In this document: piece by piece, positions 11,409-22,568 of the stretch | Position numbering within the stretch: position 1 is the first letter of the stretch | Layout of the letters: every line of letters begins with the position of its first letter | NCBI GenBank assembly: GCA_946807835.1 | Contig: OX327711.1 | Location: forward strand, 12,621,501 to 12,685,500 | From: Ailanthus altissimus | Taxonomy: Eukaryota; Streptophyta; Magnoliopsida; Sapindales; Simaroubaceae | Length of the DNA stretch: 64,000 nt | Reading direction: 5' to 3' | The notes under the pieces: generated by a model | Told to the model about the DNA's origin: nothing | Seen by the model: the letters and a program-made list of their open reading frames with translations, nothing else | Database searches by the model: none | Position numbers and translations under genes: made by a program

Positions 11409-12377
11409 TGCTGGACCCGATCATGTATCGGATCATAAAATCTCATTGTCCGAAGATCTCTTCCTTTTCTTCGGGATCACACATCAATTGCAAAGATTGA
11501 ATAAACGGCTATTACCCATAATAATAAAATTTATTATTATTCTCCAATTTTTTGGATTACTTAAGAGTTATTTTTATTAAGTCCATGATGATCTAAGTCC
11601 ATGATGAGATCATCAGACTTAGATAAAAATAACTCCTAAGTAATCCAAAAAGTAAAAGCTAAAACTCTCACCATAATATTATTGATTGCGGAGACAGAAT
11701 TAACAATGATACCCTTAAAATTAAGATAAAAAAAAAAATAGAAATAGCATATAAACATAGTCTTGCAATCTCAATAAAACTGAAAGCAATCAAAGCTAGT
11801 TTGTGCAAGGTTGCGAAACCTAACCAGCCAAGAAATAGGCCTGACCAACACCATTGAACAAACAACAGTGCTTCAATTTATTTAAAAAAAAATCCATGAA
11901 AGAATAGTAGCCGCAATTGATGACAGTAAAGCGGCTATTGCTGTTAAAATGAAAACTCAACGTAAGAGCCTTAACTCATTAAAAATATGTTTTGATTTCT
12001 GCAAAAACTAAGTGACAAAGCACGGAGTAACTTCCGATTCTGTTTTGAATTAATTAATGAACTCAACTACGCAAGTTACAAATTGGGCGCAATATAATCT
12101 CTTTTTCGGGTTCTATGGCCTTGTGGTTGAGCCAACATAAACAACATGGGCATATTTGTTCATCAATTTGATTACAGAACAACGACGACTATAAACTTTA
12201 AACGATAGGTATCTCACATATAAATTTCAGTCTTTTCTAACTAAACCCACAAATTTTTTTTTTTTTTTTTGATGAGATAGGTTAACCTCACTCATTAAGA
12301 TGTGATTGTACTTAAAACTTCTAATTCACAAGCATTCGTTAGTTTGGGTTTGAAGATTTTGCACATTGCTGAAAGGG
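11409..12377. other. Spacer downstream of the DUF1517 gene
   Basis: No gene is supported. The region holds the foldback at 11548-11651 and probably the 3' UTR of the DUF1517 gene, immediately below 12378 on the minus strand. The 65-codon frame at 11668-11865 has no recognisable domain. Confidence 0.5.
11548..11651. repeat. Foldback, about 45-bp imperfect arms
   Basis: The left arm TTTTTTGGATTACTTAAGAG and following bases to about 11593 pairs with the inverted right arm 11607-11651. The pairing is interrupted by few mismatches and a loop of about 13 bases. The loop side contains the direct repeat TAAGTCCATGATGA. This could be a small foldback MITE or a hairpin RNA precursor; sequence alone does not decide. 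Confidence 0.6.
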
Positions 12378-15300
12378 TTAAAGCTGGATAATTTTCTGGT
12401 AGTTGTCTAACGACAGGATGTCACTTTCTTTCTGAGGGGTCCATAATACTTTTACTTCCTGCAAGAAAAAGATTACGCACAAAGAAGAAAGGGGGGCAAT
12501 ACGTGACGTGGCATAGTAGGGTTTTTTCTCTCGGCGCACAGAACTAACCTACGCCGTATCCATGAGGAAGAAAAAATCGAACAAAATGCCGCCGTCTCTG
12601 TCCGCTCGCTGTTCCCGGAATCGCTCGCCTAGCGAGCAAGTGAACGATGGTAGCGCCCAGCTCGCTGCAGATCCTCCTTCTGCAGCCGTTCCTCCTACTG
12701 CTGCTGCTCCTCCCTCTGCTGCCTATCCTCCGCCGGCGTCCCACGCGGCTGCTCCCCCGAACGCTACTTCCGGGTGTGGGGAACCTCTGGCAGCCTTGTC
12801 CGAGTTGCCTACGGGGTGTTCTGGTGATCCTCTGCGCTGTGGAGCTGCTGCAGGTGCGTCGGCCGGGTCCGACGGGTCTCCTGCGGGGGCTGTCGAGGTT
12901 CATGCACAGGGGGTTGTGCTGTGCTCTGCCGGCTCCCGGGGTGCTGGAACGATGGCTCCTGGCCCCCCTACGAATGGAGGTTCTTCCAGGGCCGCACCGG
13001 CGCTCGGGAATGGCGGTCGCGCTCCGGCTGGCTTGGCCACCATGGTTCCTGCCTCCGCGGATTCTGGGCTGTCTGACGGGGCTCCTCTGGTGGCTCCAGA
13101 AAGTGCGGCCAAGCGCAGGAGCAACGGGCTTCCCGCGGTGTTGGCTGTCGGCATGGGTCCGGCGCCGGCTGTTTGTGGGGCGGGCTACGGTGCGACGTCC
13201 GCTGCTGCTGCTGCTACATTGGGCGCGGTTCCTACAGTACCCGCGAGTGCTACAGTACCCGCTGTTGCTACAGTACCCGCGGGTGCTACAATGGCAGATT
13301 GCGAGGGCAGAAAGGGCGTACAATCCAACAGGCCTTGGGTATCGTTATTTGCAGACAACCGTACTCGAAGCCATGGCAGTGAACTACAATTTGTCCCCCC
13401 GACAATCTCAAATGGTAAGAAAATTGTGAAATTCAATAGTAATGAACTCAAAGAAGAAGAGAAAAGGTGGCAGCATGCATTAATTGGGTGTGTGTATGGA
13501 TTGTGCCCCCAATTTCAACCTCTCCAAGCTTTTATAACGCGCCGTTGGAGGCAATTTGGCCTTATCTCGATTCACTCCATCAAAGATGGGGTGTTTCTGT
13601 TTAACTTTGAGAATGAATATGGGCAACAAAAAGCTCTTGAGGATGGTCCACTGACCTTTGATAAACGCCCTTTGATACTCAAAGCTTGGAAACCCCGAAT
13701 GGTAATGGATGTGGCAAGTATCAGAACTTTACCTATTTGGGTGCAATTCCCAGGATTACCGTGGGAATTCTGGAGCCCCTCGCTGTTGAGTCGTATCGCC
13801 AGCTCGTTGGGATCCCCTAAATTTAGCGACCAATGTACTTTGAACAGAACAAGGCTGGCATTTGCGAGGGTCCTGGTGGATATGGATGTGGAGGGTGATT
13901 TCCCTTCCATGATTACATTAGAGGACGAAGAGGGTAATATGGTTAGGCAGGAGGTGACTTATGAGTGGAAGCCATCAGTATGCTCTAAATGTAAACGGGT
14001 TGGTCATGATGGAAAAGACTGCTTGACAGGGATAAAACAAGTGTGGAAAGCAAAAGGGAATGATCAGAATAATCAAAGAGAAACTGAAGTACCTATTGGC
14101 CACCCGGAGATGCCAGAACCAAAAGAGTTAAATCTAAGTAAAACAGAAGGGGAGATACAGACGCCAGAGGGAAATGAGGCGCATGGCCATACAGATAAGG
14201 CAACAAAACAAATGCCAGGAACCGGGGGAACAGAGGAGATCCAGGTAATGGACAGATTTAACCTAAGGAAGACTATTACTCTGACACATGATGTGGGAAT
14301 TATAGGGAAGGGTCGACGAGCCAAAAGAAACTCTAAATCCCCACATAGGGGACAATGATCGCAAGCTGGAACATTCGGGGTCTCCATGACCCCTGCAAAC
14401 AATCAGAGGTACGGGCTCTGATTAAATCTTGTCGATTATGTATTTTGGGATTGTTAGAAACAAAAGTGAAACTGTCTAATCTAGATACCATTTGGAAGAA
14501 GTTGGCATTACGAGAGTGGAAACTAGATAATAATTCTGAGTGCCTAGACATGGGAAGAATATGGATCGCCTTTAATCCGGCTAAATGCAATGTCACGATC
14601 TTACAAAAACACCAACAATTCATACATAGTAGAGTGATTATTGATGGTATGATGTTTTACTGGACTCTGGTTTATGGTGCCTCTGCTAGTATTGAGAGAG
14701 AGAACCTGTGGAAGGACCTTAGGGAGGATTTGTCTCCCAACACTATACCGTGGTTAATCCAAGGAGACTTCAACAATGTACTCAGCAACAATGACAGAAT
14801 TTGTGGTCAATGGGTTAATGATAACATGGTAGAACAGTTCAAAAACTGGATATCGAGACGAGTTATTCGAGTTAAAGAACCATGGTTGTCACTACACTTG
14901 GTGTAACAATCAAACAGGTGGACAACGAATTTGGAGGAAAATTGACTGGGCATTTGTTAATGGAAAGTGGCTGAATGCATTGGAGTTTTCTGAGTGTGAA
15001 GTTCTTCCAGCGGGCATTTCAGATCACTCTCCTCTCGTGGTCTCCATTTCTAGAGCTTCATATATTGGGAAGGTTCCTTTCAAGTTCTTCAACGCCTGGT
15101 GTACTCACAGTGATTTTCTTCCCACAGTCGAGAGAGAGTGGCAACATGATTGTCATGGTCCCCCAATGGCCAAGGTATGGTTTAAACTAAAGCTATTGAA
15201 GCCCAAGCTAAAAGAGCTTAATAAGGTCTTCTTCTCGGACATCCAGCAAAAGATTGAAGATTACAAACTGATGTTGGCCTCTTTACAGAGTAGTCTGATC

Positions 15301-18300
15301 TATGACCCATTCAACCAAACCCTTCAAGATGAGGAAAGGGGCATTTACCAACATTTAAGGAATCTTATTTATGCTGAAGAAAGCATTGTCAGACAAAAAT
15401 CCAGAATCAGATGGATTCAAATGGGGGATTCAAACACCAGCTACTTTCATAAGTCAGTTAAGCAAAGAAGAGCTCGGAATAGAATCATTTCGATTGAAAA
15501 CCCAAACGGAGAAATTGTTGAAGACCCCACGGTTGTGAAAGAAGCCATTGTCCGATACTACAAAGATTTGTTGGGTACCCCTACCTCCCATAGGACGTCC
15601 ATACAAAAGAGAATTATGGGTTTGAAGGTTGATGATAGAGACATGTTGAATGCCCCTGTCACAGAACAAGAAGTCAGAAGTGCTATCTTCAGCATCAATG
15701 GTGATAAAGCCCCTGGACCGGATGGCTATAATAGTTGCTTCTTTCAAAAATGCTGGCACATAATAGGAAGGGAGGTCACTGCAGCTGTGCAACATTTCTT
15801 CTCCTCAGGTCAGTTCTACAACCCCATAAATGCCACTGCCATTACCCTTGTGCCTAAGGTCCATAATCCTTATAGCTTGGGGGACTATAGACCAATTGCA
15901 TGTTGTACCGTCCTCTACAAATGTATTACCAAAATTATAACATGCAGACTGAGGAGAGTGGTGAGCTACTTGGTCAGCCCTAGTCAATCAGCATTTATCC
16001 CTAATAGGAAGATATCAGATAATGTCTTACTAGCTCATGAGCTTGTGAGGGGTTATGATCGCAACAGTGGGAGCCCAAAGTGTGCGCTTAAAATAGATCT
16101 CCGCAAAGCTTATGATTCAGTATCTTGGGATTTCCTAGAAGAGGTATTGATGGGTCTGAATTTCCCTTATCACTTTATCAACATCATCATGAAGTGTGTC
16201 AGAACAAGCACGTACTCAGTTATGGTAAATGGCAGACTAGAAGGCTTTTTCCCGGGGAAGAAAGGTTTGAGGCAGGGGGATCCCATGTCCCCTTTGCTTT
16301 TTGTTATGGCCTTGGAATACCTCAGTAGGAGCCTAAGTTGTATTCCTCAAAACCAGTTTATATATCACAAAGGGTGTAACAGGCTGAAACTAAACCACTT
16401 GATGTTCGCAGATGACCTATTGTTGTTCTCTAATGGGGATGTCAAGTCCGTGGGCTACTTTAAACAAGCACTTGATGATTTCTCAATGGTCTCAGGGTTG
16501 CACCTAAACGCTGGTAAGAGCTTCATCTTCTTTGGGAATGTGCCTCAACCTACCAAGGAGACAATCCTTCAAGTGACTCAGTTCCAGCAAGGTGTTTTGC
16601 CTATCAAATACTTAGGTATCCCCTTAATCTCTGGAGGATTGAAGAAAGACCACTGTTAAGAGCTCATTAATAGGATCTCTGCTAGAATCTCAAGCTGGAC
16701 TGTGAAATATCTGAGCTATGCGGGGCGGTTGCAATTAATAAAATCAGTCATAATGAGCATGCATGTCTACTGGAGTTCTATTTTCACCCTGCCTAAGTCG
16801 GTCACCAAAGAAATTGAAAGCAAATGTCGTAATTTCTTATGGCATGGAAGTAACCAGCAGGGGAAGAGAGGTTTAGTGGGCTGGAATGAGGTATGCAAAG
16901 ATAAAATTGAGGGGGGTCTTGGCATTAAATCTATAAGCTTGTGGAATTCAGCGGCAGTTACTAAACACATCTGGGAGCTGGTTGCTGTGAAAGCCTCATT
17001 GTGGGCAAAATGGGTAATTGATAACAAACTGCGGAGACTAAGTTTTTGGGGCATCACAAAGCCAATGGATGGTAGCTGGACTTGGAGGAAGATGCTGGGA
17101 TTGAGAAGTCAGATAAAACAATTGTTCTCCTATGAACTGGGCAACGGCAAGTCCTTTCAATTTTGGTGGGATCCATGGCTGGGTGGAGAATCAATAGTTA
17201 ATAAATTCCCCCACATACAAATCTCCGATGCGGATATTCCTCGGGGTGCAAAGGTTAATGAACTATGGCAGCATGGTCATTGGAACCTTTCTGACCCTTT
17301 GGACGAGTACACTTCTCAGGTATGGGACTATCTCCGTAAAAATATTTCAATTTCGGAAAGAGAAGATAGAATTTCATTCACCGCAAGTCCCAATGCAAAG
17401 TTTTCCATTGCGAGTACTTGGAGATATCTTAAGAACAATGAGGCTAAGGTGGGATGGAGTAAACTGATATGGGGAACGCAACATATACCTAGACACAGCT
17501 TCGTTACTTGGTTAGCTTTGAAGAACAGATTATCTACCAGAGAGAGACTTAAAAAATGGGGGGTTATCCCATCAGATGATTGCCCCCTTTGTGGTAATGA
17601 CAAGGAAACAATCACACACTTATTCTTCCAATGCAACTTTTGTAGTGAGATTTGGCACAAAGTACTAAGGGCGTGTCAACTCAATCAGTGCCCGAACAGA
17701 TGGCAACGAGTAATCTCCTTCATGTGCAGGAAATCTAAAGGCAAATCCACTCTCAGTAAGATTAGAAGAGTATCGTTCTGCGCTACAATCTACTTTATTT
17801 GGAGAGAACGGAATTTGAAGGTCTTCCAACAGAAAACTCCTTCTACAAGCGAAGTCTACCAAAAGATTAAGGATGTTATTTGGATTAGATGTATAAGTGC
17901 TGTAAATGGCCAAGGGATTGACCACATTGCAGTTGGTTGGTAAATGTAGTTAACTGTCTGGGATTGTATTGTTTTACTTTTTCTCTTTTATTGAATCTTT
18001 ACTCTGTAATATCAGCGGGATTTAGCATTTATATAAAAACTTTTACTTACCAAAAAAAAAAGATTACGCACAGAAATCAGAACCTTCAATAGAACCCAAT
18101 AGTCAAGGTGAGAAGGATTATTAAAATTACCTTTATAAAGCCATGTTTACTGACGAACTGAAGCTCCTTTAAGGCCTTTTTCAGCTGTGCATAATCAAGG
18201 ATAGTGGTGGGCATATCCGGTCCGGTTATCAATCCCCAACAAGATACCAAGATTGTCACCTAACAGCAAAGAATTTTTATATGTTCAATGGTAGAAGGAA

Positions 18301-20978
18301 CATCACACAGGATATAAAGTCACATTTAATTTCCTAGAGCTGAGTAATAATCAAAGACTGCCCACCAATATCACAAAATCACTTAGTAGAATATAGCAAT
18401 CACAAGGGGTAGCTTCACAATATTAAAGAACCATGCCATCCAGAAAATAACTTTCTCATTCCAAAACAAAGCAATTTAGCAGAATCAGAAACATGACTAT
18501 GTTGATAATACTGGGCTGTTATACCTATAACATGCATTTGATGAACAACTTATTATCATAATCCTCACCTTGTGTGACAGTACATTTACTAAAATGCATC
18601 AATGATTAAGCAATGGTAGAATATGTGATTAGTAGTCAGATTAACACCAAAAAAGAAAAAAATATCTAAGAAAGTTTTAACCTTACCACCATTAATGTAC
18701 TATTTCTGAATCCATTAGCTTCCTGGCTATCCATTCTTTCTATTTCCAAAGCATTTGAATCGACTGTCTCTATATCAAATCTCCTCCGCTCCTTCTTTAA
18801 GAGTTTCTTGAAGTATTTTCTTGCATATTTAGGTCTGCCTTCCTCTTCCAACTACAAGATTGCCAAGCTTGTGATAGTAACCCAAAAATCTAATAGTTAT
18901 GTTATGGGGATCAATTAACGCTTCCAAGAAATAAATATAACATGTGTTTTATGAAAAAATAAAATATCTTTCTTCAAGAAATCATATTCATTAAATGGGA
19001 TTATATTTTTCCAATTTTTCCCTTATTTTTCATAAGAGATTTTCCTTAACATGCACATATTAACATTACCTGTTAATATTAAACTCAACTAGTAGGGTAG
19101 AAAAGGGTTTTAGAAATGGTCAATAAGGATTACAAAACAAAGAACAGCCTTATAGGTAGTTTACATATGCTGAATCAAAGATGAAAGTAAATTAAAGCCG
19201 TGTCTTGCTATACATGAACAAAATCCAATATTTTGTTTCAAAATTTGTTTGGCTCACAAATCTTGTGAGTGTCATGCTATAAATAAACAAAAGCCAAAAG
19301 ATAAACAAGAGGAAGAGAATATCGTTTCCTATCAGGAAAAAAAGAAAGAAAAAAGAGGAGAATATTGTCTATGCCACAAACAATTATATGATTAATAGGA
19401 TAACATTAATAGTTAATTCAAGTAAACAGCAAAGTGTTATAGAGAAGAAATTTAACTTACGCATGAATAACCAGATATCCAATATTCGTCATGCCGTAAC
19501 AAAGAATCTATTGTCTCTACAACCATAAATAAATAAGCAACATCATACTTCTTTATTAACAAATAAAGTGGCTTAATTCATGGGTTACAATATTAATTGA
19601 TACACCGTCTCCTTAGAAATCAAGGAGAGAGAGTGACAATGTCAATTAATAAAAACATAACTGAATAATACCCGAAATCCTTGATTCCTGACAGGAATAC
19701 AACAACAAGATTAGCACTAATTCAGTAGATTTGGACTTGGTAGGAAGCAAGCTAATTATTATGTTGAAACAACCAAATAGAAATTTAACAAAGCCTTACA
19801 CAAGACTCGAAGTAATATGATGTATATGTAGATGCTTTCAAGAGAACCTCTCACGAAGTTGCAAGAATGGAACTTGTCCCCGCATATAGTGTGACATTAG
19901 ATTTCTTAAAGATGGAACAAATACCCTACTAAAACTAATTATAATCATTGTATAAAGCTTGTTGAAATATTCAATTTGCAAAGCCCATTTTCAAAAGTTA
20001 CTTATATCTGACTTAATCCTTGCAGCCAATTAACAGTTTTAGGAATGCAATAAAATTCAACTAAGAACACAAAAGAAGCTAGAAGTTATCAATTCTAAAC
20101 ATAAAAAGATGGTATCTAATCAAAGTTAACAATAGCAAAGCATTACAAAAAAGAGGCTTTACTTTCCAATCTAGCTCTCAAACCATCTGAGGTAAATGTA
20201 TCATAAGTTTGTGAAATAAGAGTAAGATCATTTTGAAGGCTTCGTCCTCTGACCAACAAACCCACCTAAAAAATGAGAAAAGTTGTAAACGAACTCTTTA
20301 ATTAACAAACATTAAAATGTAAAAAGTTACACGCTAGGTCTATATGTGACCTTTAATAAAGTTTGAAAAGAGTGTTTTTTTTCTTCTTTTAATTCTATCA
20401 AAAATTGCGCAACTACGGTCAAAGTAAACCAAGAAAATCAATACCTGGAGCTTGATAATCAGTATATGCGTATACAATGTCCAAAGACCGCCCAGAATAA
20501 ATGGGAAAGCTAGGCAAAAGAAGAGAAACGGGCCGTCAGCATCAGGATTGCTCACAGACACGGGATTTGATGAAATCACGGTCGAAGTGGAAGATGGGGA
20601 GAACGAACGGTGTCTATCCGCCATGCCCGTGGAGACATCAAATGCCGGTTTACGACGGGTCATCAACATGAAAGACAACATGAACATCACTACGGCTGCG
20701 GGGATTCTCATCCTCTTGAGGGACATCAACAAAATGCCAAGCCCGGACCCAAAATTTCGGTTTTGTTTTGTAGTTGCGCCTTCTACATTCTCTTTTCTGA
20801 TAATTGGAGTTGGAGCTGAATGGTCGTTGATAAAGCTTTTCACTTTAACACCTGCGAATTTCAAACTTGGCCTGAAATCAGGAGATTTGATGCAACGAAG
20901 TTTGCCATCAAAATTTTTTCCTGGTTTTGATAATAACAATCCAGTTGGATTTACTTTGAGTAGTTTGGCGATTGACAT
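12378..20978 (-). CDS. DUF1517-family protein, probably plastid membrane protein (six exons)
   Basis: Exons on the minus strand: 20445-20978, 20163-20265, 19461-19516, 18687-18851, 18131-18259 and 12378-12458. All introns are GT-AG and the joined frame is 355 codons plus a stop. The N-terminus (basic, Ser-rich) resembles a plastid transit peptide. Hydrophobic stretches lie near residues 87-106 and 149-175. After exon 1 comes the DUF1517 signature: VGLLVRGRSLQNDL (exon 2), LLRHDEYWISGYS (exon 3), a charged region (exon 4), VTILVSCWGL (exon 5) and VLWTPQ near the C-terminus (exon 6). Plant DUF1517 proteins include the thylakoid/envelope protein FLAP1, linked to acclimation to fluctuating light. 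This gene is divergent, with a very basic exon 4 (KKLLKKERRRFD), so the same function is only inferred. Intron 5 contains a full L1 element in the opposite orientation, which may impair joining of exon 6. Confidence 0.85.
12466..12481. repeat. L1 target site duplication, left copy
   Basis: The 16-bp sequence AAAAAGATTACGCACA is repeated exactly at 18057-18072 on the other side of the L1. Only 7 bases separate it from exon 6 of the DUF1517 gene, so this copy is part of the 3' splice-site region of intron 5. Confidence 0.9.
12562..14358 (+). CDS. L1 ORF1 (DUF4283 and CCHC zinc-knuckle RNA-binding protein)
   Basis: A 598-residue frame starting with a basic MRKKKSNK. Residues about 20-240 are a low-complexity Ala/Pro/Ser/Gly region encoded by GC-rich DNA, quite unlike the rest of the window. 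Residues about 295-470 form the DUF4283 domain typical of plant L1 ORF1 proteins (RRWRQFG, LPIWVQFPGLPWEFW). It is followed by a zinc knuckle, CSKCKRVGHDGKDC. The tail is polar. These proteins bind the element RNA to form the retrotransposition particle. An internal ATG at residue 9 (MPPSLS) is an alternative start. The stop codon overlaps the start of ORF2 in the sequence ATGA. Confidence 0.9.
   Translation: MRKKKSNKMPPSLSARCSRNRSPSEQVNDGSAQLAADPPSAAVPPTAAAPPSAAYPPPASHAAAPPNATSGCGEPLAALSELPTGCSGDPLRCGAAAGASAGSDGSPAGAVEVHAQGVVLCSAGSRGAGTMAPGPPTNGGSSRAAPALGNGGRAPAGLATMVPASADSGLSDGAPLVAPESAAKRRSNGLPAVLAVGMGPAPAVCGAGYGATSAAAAATLGAVPTVPASATVPAVATVPAGATMADCEGRKGVQSNRPWVSLFADNRTRSHGSELQFVPPTISNGKKIVKFNSNELKEEEKRWQHALIGCVYGLCPQFQPLQAFITRRWRQFGLISIHSIKDGVFLFNFENEYGQQKALEDGPLTFDKRPLILKAWKPRMVMDVASIRTLPIWVQFPGLPWEFWSPSLLSRIASSLGSPKFSDQCTLNRTRLAFARVLVDMDVEGDFPSMITLEDEEGNMVRQEVTYEWKPSVCSKCKRVGHDGKDCLTGIKQVWKAKGNDQNNQRETEVPIGHPEMPEPKELNLSKTEGEIQTPEGNEAHGHTDKATKQMPGTGGTEEIQVMDRFNLRKTITLTHDVGIIGKGRRAKRNSKSPHRGQ
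14355..17943 (+). pseudogene. L1 ORF2 (endonuclease / reverse transcriptase / zf-RVT), broken
   Basis: The frame opens at 14355 with an apurinic-type endonuclease: WNIRGL, LLETKV, then IQGDFN. Near 14850-14860 one extra base shifts the frame. The endonuclease continues in the new frame with HGCHYTW and SDHSPLVV. The reverse transcriptase follows, with LKIDLRKAYDSVSWDFL, GLRQGDPMSPLLF and the catalytic FADD in LMFADDLLLF, then YLGIPL. An in-frame TAA at 16657-16659 interrupts the thumb region, and the same frame resumes with ELINRISARISSW. The C-terminus carries a zf-RVT domain (CPLCGNDKETITHLFFQC) and ends at 17943. I see no RNase H domain. Two lesions in about 1195 codons make it inactive. 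Confidence 0.92.
18057..18072. repeat. L1 target site duplication, right copy
   Basis: AAAAAGATTACGCACA, identical to 12466-12481. The first five A merge with the element's A-tail, so the exact insertion point is uncertain by a few bases. Confidence 0.9.
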
Positions 20979-22568
20979 GGAGACGGAGATGGAGACGGGA
21001 TCGAATTACTTTCTCCTCCTTCCTAACGAGGGTTTATTTGATGTTAGACATTAACAAACCACGTTAATTATATTATATATCTGATATATCCACGTGGACC
21101 AATATTGTGGACCCAGGGCATTATTACTAAAATCCTGTCATAACAATCTTACATAGCCCCCTTATCTTTCCTAAGAAGACCCCCCTCTAAGAATTGAATT
21201 CATTTTCTTCTCTATTATACTACTTCGTTAAGAACAAGAATTTCACTAGTGCCACTCAAATATTTCATCATTAAAAGGCATTGAAGAAAAAAATCTTAAG
21301 ATTAAAGACCACAACAAGATTACAAGAAATGTTAAACTTTGTGGTCATTACAGATAAAATATTCTTCTTTGGTTATGTGAAGCATATAAGTAGGGCTAGA
21401 TGCAAAATTTAATAGATTGGGCGGGGAGTTAAATGTAAAAGTTAAAAATAATATATGTTAGAGGTTAATTATATGAGAATTTTAATATTATATTTGAAAT
21501 TTTAAGAAAATAAATAATAACAAAAAAATATAAAAATTAAGATGTAAAATATTAAAAATTATTATTAAATTTAAATTTTTTTACGCAACTTCGAGTTCCA
21601 TGACTCCCTTGCCCCTAATGTAGATTTGTCCATAAAAATTATTTTGTACATCAATGAGATTTTTGCATGGCCTGAAATTTTGATCAAATTATTCAATCTT
21701 GTCATAGTTCCTTTTTCTTAATTATTTAAAGGATAGCAGTAATAATAATAGTTTTTTTTTTCTTAATACAAACTCACTTTCTAGTTACCACATATTGTGG
21801 TATTTTTAATCCAATATATAAATTTTTTAAAAATTTAATCACAATGAGCTATATAATTGTACAAGGTAGATAAGTGGAAAAATAAATTATAATTACCCAC
21901 TTAGAATTTTTTTAATTAATATATTACTTTAACAAGAATTAAATTGAGGCAATTGAATGCTTACCTCTTTAAGTGTATTTTTTCAGACTTAAAATTTAGA
22001 GGTTCTAAGGTTTAGTAAATAATAAGATAATGTAATAAATTAATAATCCCTTAGGAGTATTTTGCCCTAGTGGGGATTGATCTCGGACTATATCAACGTG
22101 AAAATGAATGGAGGACTCTAAACTTACAGGTGCTATGTTAACCATCTTGCCATCATTAAACAATTCAAATATATAATTGATAAAAATCAGTGAATAATAC
22201 TCTTAATGAAAAGGATAAGATTTAATCTTTAAACGCCAAAATTGTAATTTACATGCTAAACCATCTTTATCATGACATGTTTAATTATTAAAATTTAAAT
22301 ATTAATATCTACCTGACGAAATTGAATGATTTTAAATACAAGTTTTAATTCTAATCCAAATTTTTAGTACTACTTAAACTGAATCAAACTCAATCCGCAA
22401 CACCCGATTTTTTTTTAGTTGGGTCTTGTGTTTTTGTTGGCCATCCGTACTTCTAAAGGTTTTGTTTTATCTATTTTGACGTTATTATTTGATTCGAAAA
22501 TATGCAAGCCAGTTCAATGTAGATATACCATTTTAAAAATAAAAATACATATTAAAATATATTGAAGT
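20979..22568. other. 5' UTR and upstream region of the DUF1517 gene, then AT-rich spacer
   Basis: The start codon of the DUF1517 gene is at 20978, so its 5' UTR and promoter must lie just above. I see no unambiguous TATA box at a good distance. From about 21400 to 22568 the sequence is AT-rich with no supported gene or repeat of known type. Confidence 0.45.

Larger units (their letters stand above)
12482..18056 (+). mobile_element. Full-length L1-type LINE retrotransposon
   Basis: A 5.57-kb element with two open reading frames, a short A-tail (from 18052) and exact 16-bp target duplications. The 5' leader (12482-12561) is short. ORF1 is intact. ORF2 carries one frameshift (about 14850-14860) and one in-frame stop (16657-16659), so this copy cannot move by itself. 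It lies in intron 5 of the DUF1517 gene, opposite to the gene's direction. Few disabling changes over 5.5 kb suggest a fairly recent insertion. Confidence 0.95.

Noticed and set aside
12544..13323. A 259-codon minus-strand open frame opposite the L1 ORF1
   Set aside because: It lies antisense to the GC-rich Ala/Pro region of ORF1; the low-complexity codon pattern keeps several frames open. No domain is visible.
20452..21054. A 200-codon plus-strand open frame
   Set aside because: It is the mirror of exon 1 of the DUF1517 gene, whose splice sites and protein motifs prove the minus strand is coding.
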